From: Peptococcaceae bacterium BRH_c8a
Lineage (GTDB): Bacteria; Bacillota; Desulfotomaculia; Desulfotomaculales; Desulfallaceae
Assembly: GCA_000961575.1 (NCBI GenBank)
Contig: LADP01000046.1
Span: 208,517 to 272,516, forward strand
DNA: 64,000 nucleotides
Direction of reading: 5' to 3'
Position numbers and translations under genes: made by a program. The notes beneath the pieces are model-generated. The model searched no databases. It saw only the letters and a program-made list of their open reading frames with translations, and was not told the origin of the DNA. This document shows, in pieces, positions 17,154 through 26,683 of this stretch. Each line of letters begins with the position of its first letter. The stretch's first letter is position 1.

Positions 17154-18685
17154 ATCTCAAATAAACATTTTTCGTATCGTCTGCCGCACTGGGCGCAGTC
17201 AATGGATCCCAACCCATCTTCATATTTCAATGGCACACCACACACACAAACCCACCCAATTACAGTAGCAGGTACTCCTGCAACCATAGAATGTGCCGGT
17301 ACATCTTTGGTTACTACCGCGCCCGCAGCAACAAAGGCATGTTCCCCAATAGTTATACCACAAATAATAGTTGCATTAGCACCAATACTAGCACCGCGTT
17401 TTACAATAGTTACATAATAATCCCCGCTGGTGTTGCGAGGGAAAGCAGACCGTGGTGTTTTTACATTGGTAAATACCATGCTTGGGCCGCAGAAAACATC
17501 ATCTTCGAGTATAACCCCTTCATAAACAGAAACATTATTTTGTATTTTAACGTTATCTCCTATTTTAACGTTATTAGCTACAAAAACATTCTGGCCAAGG
17601 CTGCACTTTGTACCAATTTCCGCCCCCGGCATAACATGGCAAAAATGCCATATTCTCGTACCACCACCAATCAGAGCACCATCGTCTATGCAAGCAGATT
17701 CATGTGCAAAGTAATCGGTTTTGGGCATAACATTTTTTGCAATTTTATGTGCCTGGACAAGAATATCTATAACATCCCTTCCTTTTTTTCCATCTGTTAC
17801 GGGCAACTCTCTATTGGCAACACATTTTAAAAAGTGCCGGGCCTCTTCTTCCAGAGCGTCATTATTCACAATTTCAAGTTCTTCCTTGCCTTCATCCCAT
17901 ATGTTCAAATCTTTATGTATACCTTTTCGGTACAACCACACCTTGTTTTCATGTTCATCATATGTGATCATTCCTTCGGTACCGATAATAGTAGTTTTGC
18001 GTTCATCCTCCGGCCAAAGCCAGGAAACATGGATATGGGCTTGTATATTGTTTTTAAATGTTAGGTGTACGCGATAATCATCTTCAATGTCGGGCTGAAG
18101 TGCTGTCATTCCCATTGGGATTAATTCTTTTACTGTGGAGTTTGCTAGTTCCAACAAAACAGCTATATCATGCGGGGCAAAGCTCCATAGGACATTTTCC
18201 TGGTTGCGCACTTTGCCCAGCTTACGCCTGCGCATTTCTATGTTGACAATATTTCCTATGTAACCATTTTTTACATAGCGTATTATTTCTTGCACGGCTT
18301 GCTTGTAAAGTAAAAGATGCCCTACCATTAATAACTTTTGCCTATTTTCAGCAACGGTATTTAAGTCTTCAGCTTCTTTGACAGAAAGGGTCATAGGCTT
18401 TTCCACCAGGACATCTTTACCCGCTTCAAGGGCCTTCCTTGCTAAGGAATAGTGTGTGGCAGCGGGAGTGGCTATAACCACAGCATCAATTTCTGAGCTG
18501 TTTAGTACATCAGAGTAGTTTGAACGGACTTTAACTCCGGGATATTGTTCTTTTATTTTGCTCCTTAAATTAGCATCAGCTTCTACTACACATACTAAAA
18601 CTCTTAAACGGTTAAACACGCGCACATGGTTTTTACCCCAATTTCCTGCACCAATAACAGCAATCCCAGGATAACCATTGATCAT
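17141..18685 (-). CDS. Fused Gfo/Idh/MocA dehydrogenase and N-acetyltransferase (WbpB-WbpD type)
   Basis: 514 residues with two enzymes. Residues 1-~325 are a Gfo/Idh/MocA oxidoreductase (AVIGAGNWGKNHVRVFNRL; VEKPMTLSVKEAEDL), corresponding to WbpB/WlbA, which oxidises C3 of UDP-GlcNAcA. Residues ~330-490 are a left-handed beta-helix hexapeptide acetyltransferase (GTRIWHFCHVMPGAEIG; VAAGAVVTKDVPAHSMVAGV), corresponding to WbpD/WlbB, which acetylates the C3 amine. A short cysteine tail with CVCGVPL and CAQCGRRYEKC closes the protein and may bind zinc. The stop codon overlaps the flippase and the start overlaps the UDP-sugar dehydrogenase stop by ATGA. Fusion of the two steps would channel the intermediate around the separately encoded aminotransferase. 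Confidence 0.9.
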   Translation of the reverse strand: MINGYPGIAVIGAGNWGKNHVRVFNRLRVLVCVVEADANLRSKIKEQYPGVKVRSNYSDVLNSSEIDAVVIATPAATHYSLARKALEAGKDVLVEKPMTLSVKEAEDLNTVAENRQKLLMVGHLLLYKQAVQEIIRYVKNGYIGNIVNIEMRRRKLGKVRNQENVLWSFAPHDIAVLLELANSTVKELIPMGMTALQPDIEDDYRVHLTFKNNIQAHIHVSWLWPEDERKTTIIGTEGMITYDEHENKVWLYRKGIHKDLNIWDEGKEELEIVNNDALEEEARHFLKCVANRELPVTDGKKGRDVIDILVQAHKIAKNVMPKTDYFAHESACIDDGALIGGGTRIWHFCHVMPGAEIGTKCSLGQNVFVANNVKIGDNVKIQNNVSVYEGVILEDDVFCGPSMVFTNVKTPRSAFPRNTSGDYYVTIVKRGASIGANATIICGITIGEHAFVAAGAVVTKDVPAHSMVAGVPATVIGWVCVCGVPLKYEDGLGSIDCAQCGRRYEKCLFEMCIG

Positions 18686-20019
18686 AAAAGGACCACCTTT
18701 TCGGACCTATTTGCAACTTCCCTGGTAGCATTCCGGGTATCAACAATTTTGTTTGCCCTATCAACTAACCATTTATAATTAATACATGTATGATCTGTTG
18801 CGATTAATACAAGGTCCACTTCGGAAACTATCTCTTTTGTGAGAGCCTGAGACTCATAATACTCTCCGTCAATATTAAGCTCCTCCACATACGGGTCATG
18901 ATAAAGAATATTTGCTCCTTCTTGGAGTAACAACTTAGCAATATGTAACGAAGGAGATTCTCGATAATCACTAATATCTTTTTTATAAGACATGCCTAGG
19001 ATAAGTATTTTAGATTGGGACATGGCTTTACCCATACCATTCAGGGTTCTGATAATCTTTTCTTTGACAAACTCCGGCATTCGTCTATTTATTTCCCCTG
19101 CTAATCCAATAAACCTTGTGGTAAAGTTATATTCCCTTGCCTTCCACTCAAGGTAATGAGGATCAAGAGGTATACAGTGACCACCAACCCCAGGACCAGG
19201 GTAAAACGGCATAATACCAAATGGCTTTGTAAAAGCGGCATCTAACACTTCCCAAACGTTGAGATTCATCTTATCACATAAAAGGGCTAGCTCGTTAGCT
19301 AACGCAATATTAACCGCTCGAAAAGTATTCTCATATACTTTTACCATTTCAGCAGCCCGGGTACTTGACACTGTAACCACGTGTTCAATAGTTTGCATAT
19401 AAAATGCTTTACCTAGTTCTAAAGAATTAGGTCCCACACCACCAAGCACCTTGTTTGTATTCTTAGTAGTATAGCGTTGATTTCCAGGGTCTACTCGTTC
19501 CGGAGAGTGGCATAGGAAGAAATCCTTTTCCGCTTTTAAGCCTGATGTTTCTAAGATGGGCAACATAACTTCTTCAGTTGTTCCCGGAAAAGTAGTAGAT
19601 TCTAAAGAAAGCAACTGCCCTGGTCGTAACCTTCTTGTTATCTCGTGTGTAACACTGGTAACATATCGTAAGTTCGGCGCAAGGTTTCTATCGAGAGGAG
19701 TGGGGACACATATTACAATAACATCCATATCTGAAATGCAATCGAAATTAGTCACCGCGCGAATTCGCCCCAAGTTAACAAGGTCTACCAATTCGGCATC
19801 TTTAACGTCAGATATATAATTCTCACCTGTATTTATCTTCTTAGCTCGCCTAGGATTTTGCTCAATACCTGTTACGGTAAAACCTACTTTAGCCTTTTCA
19901 ACTGCAAAGGGTAATCCTACATACCCCATACCCACCACACAAACTTGGGCCGTTCGGTCAAATATCTTTCCCTTTAAGGATTCTTTAACAATATCTACTG
20001 TTAAAGCAAGTTGAGTCAC
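18682..20019 (-). CDS. UDP-N-acetylglucosamine 6-dehydrogenase (WbpA-like)
   Basis: 445 residues from a GTG start with a nearby AAGGA. NAD-binding VVGMGYVGLPFAVEKAKVG lies near residue 28, CVPTPLDRNLAPNLRYV near 108, and the active-site loop GPGVGGHCIPLDPHYLEWKA with the catalytic cysteine near 270. This family oxidises C6 of UDP-hexoses to the uronic acid. Within the family the sequence fits the WbpA/WecC group acting on N-acetyl-hexosamines rather than UDP-glucose dehydrogenases, and it heads the WbpA-B-D-E-I gene set. The start lies 19 bases after the DegT-type aminotransferase stop. Confidence 0.9.
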   Translation of the reverse strand: MTQLALTVDIVKESLKGKIFDRTAQVCVVGMGYVGLPFAVEKAKVGFTVTGIEQNPRRAKKINTGENYISDVKDAELVDLVNLGRIRAVTNFDCISDMDVIVICVPTPLDRNLAPNLRYVTSVTHEITRRLRPGQLLSLESTTFPGTTEEVMLPILETSGLKAEKDFFLCHSPERVDPGNQRYTTKNTNKVLGGVGPNSLELGKAFYMQTIEHVVTVSSTRAAEMVKVYENTFRAVNIALANELALLCDKMNLNVWEVLDAAFTKPFGIMPFYPGPGVGGHCIPLDPHYLEWKAREYNFTTRFIGLAGEINRRMPEFVKEKIIRTLNGMGKAMSQSKILILGMSYKKDISDYRESPSLHIAKLLLQEGANILYHDPYVEELNIDGEYYESQALTKEIVSEVDLVLIATDHTCINYKWLVDRANKIVDTRNATREVANRSEKVVLL

Positions 20020-20038
20020 TACAATTCCTTCTTTCTTT

Positions 20039-21175
20039 TTACCTTAAAAATTCCGATACTATATCAACCACTTGGCGCACTTCTTCATCAGTTAGTTCTG
20101 GAAACATGGGAAGAGATAATACCTGGTTAGTAGCATGTTCAGCATACGGAAAATCCCCCTGATTGTAACCTAGGGGTGCAAAGACTTTTTGTAAATGCAT
20201 AGGCTGAGGATAATAAATTACAGACCCTATTCTACGCTCTTTCAAGAACATTTGTAGATCATTACGTTTTTCGGTTTGAATCGTATATTGATGATATACA
20301 TGGTAAGCATAGTCAGGTTCTTCGGGCAATTTAAGATAATTTTTGATTTTTTGTAACTGTGATAAAAACTCTTTATATAATTTTGCTATGGCTCTTCTGC
20401 GCTCTGCCCAAGTGTCAAGGTAATTAAGCTTTATTCGTAAAACTGCTGCCTGAAGTTCGTCCAATCTGCTATTACACCCTAAAGCACTATGGAAATACTT
20501 TTTCTCCGCACCATGTACGCGAAGCATGCGTACCTTTTCAGCAATTTCCGGATCATTAGTAACCACCATGCCGCCATCTCCAAAAGCACCAAGGTTTTTT
20601 GTGGGGAAAAAGCTTATACAACCAGCATCACCGATTCCAGCTATCTTTTTATTTTTGTATTTTGCACCCAAAGCCTGTGCAGCATCTTCAATAACTTTTA
20701 AACCATGATTATTAGATATTTCGACAATGGTATCCATATCTACGGGGCATCCATATAGATGAACTGGCATTATGGCCTTGGTATGCGCTGTAATTTTTTC
20801 TTCTATTTTCAATGGGTCAATGTTTAAAGTATCAGGTTCTATATCCACAAAAACGGGCCTAGCACCCGTCCTTTCTATTGACCCAGCAGTGGCAAAAAAA
20901 GTAAAGGGTGTTGTTATCACCTCATCACCAGGGCCAACACCACAGGCTAAAAGAGCTAAATATAAAGCATCGCTTCCGCTAGCACAACCAATTCCAAATT
21001 TAGCATCGCAATACTCGGCGATTTCTATTTCTAGCGCTTTGACATTTTCACCAAGGATGAACAAGCCCTTATCAATTACTCCAGATAGTACATCAAGTAA
21101 TTGTTCTCTTAACTCATCATTTTGGCGCAATAAATTAAAACTAGGTATGCTATGGATATCACTGACTTGAGTCAC
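20039..21175 (-). CDS. DegT/DnrJ/EryC1 aminotransferase (WbpE-like)
   Basis: 378 residues from GTG 21175 with AAAGGAG upstream. Fold-type I PLP enzyme: the substrate/PLP loop GCASGSDALYLALLACGVGP, the aspartate in VIEDAAQALGA and the Schiff-base lysine in FFPTKNLGAFGDGG. This clade transfers an amine from glutamate to a 3-keto nucleotide sugar. Placed directly before the WbpA-like and WbpB/D-like genes, it fits the UDP-3-keto-GlcNAcA aminotransferase step. A second, distinct DegT enzyme of the locus lies at 23870-25003. Confidence 0.9.
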   Translation of the reverse strand: MTQVSDIHSIPSFNLLRQNDELREQLLDVLSGVIDKGLFILGENVKALEIEIAEYCDAKFGIGCASGSDALYLALLACGVGPGDEVITTPFTFFATAGSIERTGARPVFVDIEPDTLNIDPLKIEEKITAHTKAIMPVHLYGCPVDMDTIVEISNNHGLKVIEDAAQALGAKYKNKKIAGIGDAGCISFFPTKNLGAFGDGGMVVTNDPEIAEKVRMLRVHGAEKKYFHSALGCNSRLDELQAAVLRIKLNYLDTWAERRRAIAKLYKEFLSQLQKIKNYLKLPEEPDYAYHVYHQYTIQTEKRNDLQMFLKERRIGSVIYYPQPMHLQKVFAPLGYNQGDFPYAEHATNQVLSLPMFPELTDEEVRQVVDIVSEFLR

Positions 21176-21346
21176 TACACTGTACTCCTTTCATTCTAAT
21201 AGACAAAAAAATAAAGACATTATATAAATTAAAACTTATTGCCATATTCCTAATTGCGCATAAAATGCTACTTTACAACTAAGTCACCTGATAAAAGGAA
21301 TATATTTAGCCACCGTAATACAAACCTAAGTAAACATTTATTATTT

Positions 21347-22513
21347 CTAATGCCAATTTAATTCTTCATTGGTAGTTCTAATATATTTATCTTCTAACTT
21401 GTCATAATTAGTTAACTGATTATAAATGTTTTTCATATGCCGTAAAACATTTTTACTCTCAAATGACTTCATTTTATTGCAATTCTCCTTTGCAAAATGA
21501 TAACTCATATTAGAATGAATAATTATACTTTCAATTGCTTTTTCGAACCCTCTAACGTTACCCGGTTGTATCAAGTAACCGCCTTTACCGTTTTCAATTA
21601 AATCACTATTTCCTCTAATCTCGGAACAAGCAACAGGTAAGCCGCTAGCCATAGCCTCCATGAGAGCAACAGATAATCCCTCTCGAAATGATGGGAATAT
21701 AAACATATTCGATATCTTATAAATCTCACTTACATCATCCCTAAAACCTAATAATTTAACTTTATCAGATATGCCAAGTGAAATAGCCAACCTTTTTAAA
21801 TATCCTTCTCTTTCACCTGTCCCACATACTACATAGTAGATATTGGGGTAATTTAGATTTGCAACAGCCTTAATAACAACCCCATGATTTTTATTTACAT
21901 TAAGCTCCCCTACCGAAAGCAAAACAATTGCTTCTTCAGGTATACCCAATTCTTTGCGCTTAGCTTTTTTATCTACATTAATTTTCAAAAATTTACTTAT
22001 GTTCACCCCCACGCCTGGAACATATTCCACATTTTCTGCTTTAAATGAACGTACCCTTGCATAATCCTCTTTATTTATAGTTATAATCATGTCGGTATAG
22101 TGAGATAAAAATCTCTCTACCGGATAAAACACCAACCAATTTACAAGAGGGGCACCTTTAAAAAAATGAAAGCCGTGGGCTGTGTAGACCACCTTAGACC
22201 CATTTTTTCTAAATTCTTTAACAGCCCATCGTCCGAATGCACTAGCCACAGGAGTGTGAAAATGAATTATACTATAATGGTTATTCCTAACAATCTCTTT
22301 TAACTGGCGACTAGCTACAATATTTAGTTTTGAAAATGGAGTGCGTTGATAGGGAATATTATAAACATTGTTAACTAGTTCATCTATTTCATTAACGTCT
22401 TTATTTCCTGCAACATCAACAATAAAACCCATATCCTGCAACGCCTTAATATGTGGGATAAGAAATGCCTTTATAGTTGTCAATATAGTTGTACATATTA
22501 GAATACGTTTCAT
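21347..22513 (-). CDS. Family 4 glycosyltransferase (EpsD-like)
   Basis: 388 residues. Starts MKRILICTTILTTIKAFLIP and contains VYTAHGFHFFKGAP, VPGVGVNISKF and the C-terminal donor-binding loop FPSFREGLSVALMEAMASGL (ExxxxxxxE), which defines GT4 enzymes. The N-terminal pattern resembles EpsD/EpsF-type glycosyltransferases of Bacillus polysaccharide loci, consistent with the neighbouring EpsL/M/N homologues. It would add the second or a later sugar to the lipid-linked primer. Followed by a 171-base non-coding gap before the WbpE-like gene. Confidence 0.9.
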   Translation of the reverse strand: MKRILICTTILTTIKAFLIPHIKALQDMGFIVDVAGNKDVNEIDELVNNVYNIPYQRTPFSKLNIVASRQLKEIVRNNHYSIIHFHTPVASAFGRWAVKEFRKNGSKVVYTAHGFHFFKGAPLVNWLVFYPVERFLSHYTDMIITINKEDYARVRSFKAENVEYVPGVGVNISKFLKINVDKKAKRKELGIPEEAIVLLSVGELNVNKNHGVVIKAVANLNYPNIYYVVCGTGEREGYLKRLAISLGISDKVKLLGFRDDVSEIYKISNMFIFPSFREGLSVALMEAMASGLPVACSEIRGNSDLIENGKGGYLIQPGNVRGFEKAIESIIIHSNMSYHFAKENCNKMKSFESKNVLRHMKNIYNQLTNYDKLEDKYIRTTNEELNWH

Positions 22514-22569
22514 ATTAAACCATCACTTTACTTGTTATTACATATAATGCAGTAGTTTAATTATGGTAT

Positions 22570-23187
22570 TTAAGCCATCCTGGCCGGAACCCCAACATAA
22601 GTTCCAACCTCCGTTATATCTCTAACCACTACAGCACCTGCACCGACCATGCAACCGCTAACGATAAATATGTCGTTACTTACCATACTACCAACTCCTA
22701 TCCATGAACCCTTACCAATTCGCACTGTACCAGCCAAATGCGCTCCGGGTGATATATGTACATAATCTTCAATTACACTATCATGGTCTATTGTTGCCCC
22801 AGTATTAATGATGCAGCCTTTACCAATCCTAGTGCAGCAATTAATTACTACACCAGGCATTACTACTGTTCCTGTTTTTAACCCGACCTGTTCCCCCAGA
22901 ACGGCATCCGGATGAATCAGCACCGGGATACTGGCACCTGCTGTTTCAAGCCGACTCTGAAATTTTTCTCTTATTTCATTATTACCAATAGCAGTAAAGA
23001 TATCGTAATCATTTATATATGTAAAGGCATCACTTGATTTACCAATTACTTTTATTCCCATTGCTGACTCGATACTTTCATCATCGTCCAAAAAGGCCAT
23101 TTTATGCCATTTATTCATTTTTAATGCGATGTCAGCAACGACTTTTCCATGACCGCTGGCGCCGATTATAAGAAGTTTGTTTTTCAT
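22570..23187 (-). CDS. PglD/EpsM-type sugar O/N-acetyltransferase
   Basis: 205 residues. The N-terminal UDP-sugar-binding segment (LLIIGASGHGKVVADIALKM) is followed by hexapeptide repeats of a left-handed beta helix (IGKGCIINTGATIDHDSVIE; VSNDIFIVSGCMVGAGAVVV), with the catalytic histidine in the INTGATIDHD stretch. PglD acetylates the 4-amino group of UDP-4-amino-trideoxy-GlcNAc to give UDP-diNAc-bacillosamine. It overlaps the priming transferase gene by four bases and follows the PglE-like gene, reproducing the EpsN-L-M order. Family certain; exact sugar inferred from the set. Confidence 0.9.
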   Translation of the reverse strand: MKNKLLIIGASGHGKVVADIALKMNKWHKMAFLDDDESIESAMGIKVIGKSSDAFTYINDYDIFTAIGNNEIREKFQSRLETAGASIPVLIHPDAVLGEQVGLKTGTVVMPGVVINCCTRIGKGCIINTGATIDHDSVIEDYVHISPGAHLAGTVRIGKGSWIGVGSMVSNDIFIVSGCMVGAGAVVVRDITEVGTYVGVPARMA

Positions 23188-23879
23188 AGTCCCACTCTTT
23201 CTTTTGCAGTGCCCTTGAAAGGCTCCATCGTTGACGCAGTTGCCGAATTAATACCTTCTCGAATTAAAGCTTTCTTAATCGTCAAAAAAATAATCTTCCA
23301 GTCATTGATAAAAGAAATATTATCTACATACTCAACATCAAGGTTGAGCCTATCTTCCCAGTTTAGAGCATTCCTGCCGCTAACTTGGGCTAGACCTGAC
23401 AACCCTGGTCTAACATCATGGCGGCGTTTTTGGTTGTCATTATAGAGTGGCAGGTAATGTATTAATAAAGGTCTCGGGCCCACAATTGCCATATCTCCCC
23501 GCACTATATTCCAAAGCTCAGGCAATTCATCCAGCGATGTCGCACGCAGGAACTTCCCAAACTCAGTGAGTCTAACTTCATCAGGCAATAATCCTCCGTT
23601 TTCATCTCTTTCATCAGTCATCGTTCTAAATTTATAAAGAGTAAATATTGTCTCATTAAGCCCAGAACGTTTTTGTTTGAATATCACCGGACTGCCTAGC
23701 TTTACCCGTACCAGCATCCCCACTATCAACAAAACCGGCGATAAAACAATCAATGCACTGAGTGATAAAATAAAGTCCATTGGCCTTTTAATATATCTTT
23801 TATAAATGCCACCCCTGGCAAGCTTTTTCAGAGGTAGCCCAATATTTGTTTTAATCTCAGTTTGCATCTCTATCTCCAC
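23184..23879 (-). CDS. Priming sugar transferase (PglC/EpsL type)
   Basis: 231 residues of the bacterial sugar-transferase family. One membrane-embedded helix (residues ~35-58, FILSLSALIVLSPVLLIVGM) is followed by the conserved catalytic region with KFRTMTDERDENG, the DELPELWNI motif and VGPRPLLIHYLPLYND. Short PglC-like members, as here, transfer a sugar-1-phosphate to undecaprenyl phosphate and start repeat-unit assembly. Overlaps PglE-like (10 bases) and PglD-like (4 bases) genes, so primer synthesis and transfer are encoded together. The likely substrate is UDP-diNAcBac. Confidence 0.92.
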   Translation of the reverse strand: MEIEMQTEIKTNIGLPLKKLARGGIYKRYIKRPMDFILSLSALIVLSPVLLIVGMLVRVKLGSPVIFKQKRSGLNETIFTLYKFRTMTDERDENGGLLPDEVRLTEFGKFLRATSLDELPELWNIVRGDMAIVGPRPLLIHYLPLYNDNQKRRHDVRPGLSGLAQVSGRNALNWEDRLNLDVEYVDNISFINDWKIIFLTIKKALIREGINSATASTMEPFKGTAKERVGL

Positions 23880-25003
23880 AAACCTTTCACAATCTCAACC
23901 ACTCTAAACAAGTTTTCAACACTCATCTTCGTATCACTCGGCAGACAAACGCCATTCTCTGATATCTCCTCCGACGCGCCATCACCAATAAAGTCATACT
24001 CCGCAAAAAACGGTTGCATATGCATCGGCTTCCAGATAGGACGGCTTTCGATGTTCACCTTCTCAAGAACCTCCATTATGTCAAGCGGCCTAACATTTCC
24101 GTTTAGGGTTATGCATGATAACCAATAATTAGGCTCATTCCAATCGTTAATGGGCATGAACTGAACGCCATCCAGAGCTGCAAGTTCTTGCTTGTAAAAC
24201 TGGAATATAATTCGTTTCTTCTTAATCCGTTGCTCAAGGATTTTCAGTTGTCCTCTGCCAATACCAGCAACAATGTTGCTCATCCGATAATTAAAGCCCA
24301 GCTCACTATGCTGGTAGTGCCTTGCAGGATCTCTGCTCTGGGTTGCCCAGAACCTGACTTTGGCGATTCTCTCTTCATTATCGGAGACCAGCATCCCCCC
24401 ACCGGATGTAGTAATGATTTTGTTGCCATTAAATGAGAAAATACCGTAATCACCAAACGTCCCTGTATGTTTACCTTTATACAAAGTACCTAATGACTCA
24501 GCAGCATCCTCAATCAATGGCACATTATGCTTCTTGCATATCTTAACAATTCTGTCCATGTCCGCGGATAAGCCATAGAGATGAACCACTAAAACTGCCT
24601 TTGGGGTGTATTTTTCAAAGGCCTTATCCAGCGCGGCAGGGCTCATATTCCAAGTTTCATAATCACTATCAATAAAAACAGGTATTGCATTCTGGTAGAT
24701 AATTGGATTGGCTGTAGCCGAGAAAGTAAGACTTTGACAAAACACTATGTCCCCGGCACCAACCCCTGCAGCTTTTAATGCCAGATGGATTGCAGCTGTC
24801 CCTGATGATAATGCTGCTGCGTGACCAATGCCTAAATACCTTGCCAGATATTTTTCAAACTCATCTACGTTCTTACCAAGAGGTGCAATCCAGTTGGTTT
24901 CAAAGGCTTCCTGGATATATTGCATTTCATAGCCCTCATCACTCATATGGGGTGAAGAGAGATAGATTCTCTTTTTGGTTGCATTATCACTTTGAATTGA
25001 CAT
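23870..25003 (-). CDS. PglE/EpsN-type nucleotide-sugar aminotransferase
   Basis: 377 residues, DegT/DnrJ/EryC1 family. Contains LSSGTAAIHLALKAAGVGAG, VPLIEDAAESLGTLYKG and the lysine in FSFNGNKIITTSGGG. The GNKIITTSGGG form is typical of PglE/EpsN enzymes, which aminate the 4-keto sugar made by the PglF/EpsC dehydratase (here 28163-30001). It is the first gene of the downstream half of the locus; upstream lies a 231-base gap and then the recombinases. Confidence 0.92.
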   Translation of the reverse strand: MSIQSDNATKKRIYLSSPHMSDEGYEMQYIQEAFETNWIAPLGKNVDEFEKYLARYLGIGHAAALSSGTAAIHLALKAAGVGAGDIVFCQSLTFSATANPIIYQNAIPVFIDSDYETWNMSPAALDKAFEKYTPKAVLVVHLYGLSADMDRIVKICKKHNVPLIEDAAESLGTLYKGKHTGTFGDYGIFSFNGNKIITTSGGGMLVSDNEERIAKVRFWATQSRDPARHYQHSELGFNYRMSNIVAGIGRGQLKILEQRIKKKRIIFQFYKQELAALDGVQFMPINDWNEPNYWLSCITLNGNVRPLDIMEVLEKVNIESRPIWKPMHMQPFFAEYDFIGDGASEEISENGVCLPSDTKMSVENLFRVVEIVKGLWR

Positions 25004-25234
25004 TCAACTGAATTCCTCTCTTAAAAAACCATACAATATATCTTTAAATTAAAAAGGACCCCCCCGAACTGTGGTTTTAATCCACATCAGCGTGTCCAAC
25101 ATATAAGTTAAAACCTTTGTATCAACTGTTATTTAAAAACCACGCTACACATAACGATCCTGCACCTCAATCTCTGGATTTTATTATATAATTCCATAGA
25201 TTATTCAAAATTCCTTCTTTTCTCAAAAAAAAAT

Positions 25235-26134
25235 TTAAAAAATTTTTTCAAGCAAGTAATTATATACCGCCCTGGTTTCTTTAACCCGATCAGCCTTGGC
25301 GGCCAGTTCCAGTATCGCTTCCTGAGCCGTTTTAGCATAATGTCTGGTGCTTGAAATCCTCTGGTGACCCAAAACATCTTGCACCTTTTCGAGGGCGATA
25401 CCTTTTTGCAGCAACTGGGTGCCTACCGTATGTCGACAGCGGTGGGGATAAAATGCCAGGCCGGTTTCTTTTTTACATTTGGCAGACCAGTAATTATATT
25501 GCCCGGTAGTGACCTTTATAAGCAAGTCCTCCGGCAAACGATATTGTTTTAAAAGCACTAAGCTCCTGGCCACATCAGCATCCATTACCGGCACGTACCG
25601 CTCTATATCACCCTTACCATGCCGTACCCTAATGACATAGCCGCCGTTAGGAATTTGCATTAAATCACGGCACGTTACAGCGGTAACTTCACCTAAACGC
25701 ATACCGGTAGCCAGCATGGTTAAAAAACCGGTCGACACTAATTGGGGTATGGTAGGTAACCACGCTTTAAATATCGCAAGCTCTTTGGCGGTCATAAATT
25801 GAGGCAGTGTTTTGCCTTCTTTTACCCTTAAGCGTCGGGTAATAATCGGGTTACCAGTTATGATGCCTTCCTCAATTAGATAGTCATAGAAACATTTTAA
25901 ACCCGAGATGGCCTTATTTATGGTCCTGGGCTTGAGGTTGTCTTCGACAATCTGATTCCGATATAACCTGGCCTGCGCAGGGCTAAGGGTAATAAAATCC
26001 AGACTATTAGTTTCAATAAAGATGATGAATTTACTTAAGTAATACGAATAACTTTTGATGGTTTGCATTGAGCCGCCTTGCATTTTTAAATCGGTTAAAT
26101 ATTCTTTAATTAATACTCTTAGTATTACATTCAT
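25235..26134 (-). CDS. Tyrosine recombinase / integrase (copy 1)
   Basis: 299 residues. An N-terminal SAM-like core-binding domain (residues ~5-90) is followed by the catalytic domain with all expected residues: the arginine in ATGMRLGEV, the lysine in RHGKGD, the H-x-x-R box in YPHRCRHTVGT, the histidine in VLGHQ and the nucleophilic tyrosine in TRHYAKT. Length and layout match XerC/XerD-like orphan integrases. It is a paralogue of the gene at 26684-27562. Both sit inside the polysaccharide locus with a broken toxin-antitoxin pair between them. Target sites are unknown; no matching inverted repeats were found by eye in the flanking gaps. Confidence 0.9.
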   Translation of the reverse strand: MNVILRVLIKEYLTDLKMQGGSMQTIKSYSYYLSKFIIFIETNSLDFITLSPAQARLYRNQIVEDNLKPRTINKAISGLKCFYDYLIEEGIITGNPIITRRLRVKEGKTLPQFMTAKELAIFKAWLPTIPQLVSTGFLTMLATGMRLGEVTAVTCRDLMQIPNGGYVIRVRHGKGDIERYVPVMDADVARSLVLLKQYRLPEDLLIKVTTGQYNYWSAKCKKETGLAFYPHRCRHTVGTQLLQKGIALEKVQDVLGHQRISSTRHYAKTAQEAILELAAKADRVKETRAVYNYLLEKIF

Positions 26135-26224
26135 GTCTATTCAACCTTGCTAAGCTCTAACCTGTTTATTGTCTGAAAAGGTCAGACCTGGTCAGCCAAT
26201 TACAGCGTAGAAGTAGTTTTTTTA

Positions 26225-26413
26225 TTAACCAATACAACGCCAACGGTTGCTCTTACCTTTTAATTTCTTCACATCACCACTAAACGGATCTATAGATAAT
26301 GCCTCTAATCTTTTGATTAATCGGGCTTGCACTTCACGGTTTAACCGTGAAATATACGTAGAAGCTTCTTTAGCCAGAATAACTTTATAGTTTAAGTTCT
26401 TTTTTGAGTTCAT
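26225..26413 (-). pseudogene. RelE/ParE-type toxin, C-terminally truncated
   Basis: 62 residues starting near the end of the antitoxin gene (29-base overlap). YKVILAKEASTYISRLNREV and DVKKLKGKSNRWR match the RelE fold, but it stops right after RWRCIG, where normal members continue with the GDYRVIY strand and about 25 more residues including catalytic positions. I judge it inactive. The antitoxin gene upstream is intact. Confidence 0.75.
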
Positions 26414-26591
26414 CCAAAGTAACTACCTCTCCCCTGGCAATTTGCTCTTCACCCTTCTTTATGGCTGCCAGGTCCTCTGGAGTTAAACCTTCTTCCTCAT
26501 CTAAAAGATACAATACAAACTTAAGCACTACGCGGGCATTGTCTTCATTTAGCTTTCCAATGGCCTGCCTTAAAGCTTCTTTTGTACTCAC
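26385..26591 (-). CDS. Type II antitoxin of RelE-like pair (toxin truncated)
   Basis: 68 residues, acidic and helical. MSTKEALRQAIGKLNEDNAR and the C-terminal KKGEEQIARGEVVTLDELKK are typical of the short antitoxins that precede RelE/ParE toxins in Clostridia and cyanobacteria; the same GEVVTLDE/GEWVDFDE ending is found in the antitoxin at 37036-37257. It overlaps the truncated toxin gene. Its partner is probably dead, so it may persist as an orphan. Confidence 0.75.
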   Translation of the reverse strand: MSTKEALRQAIGKLNEDNARVVLKFVLYLLDEEEGLTPEDLAAIKKGEEQIARGEVVTLDELKKELKL

Positions 26592-26683
26592 AATGGGTAA
26601 CCCCCTATGTTAATAACAAAATTCAATATATAACCTTTGCATTAACTAGTTTTACTGCCCTCAAATTTAGGGTGTTAAATCTA

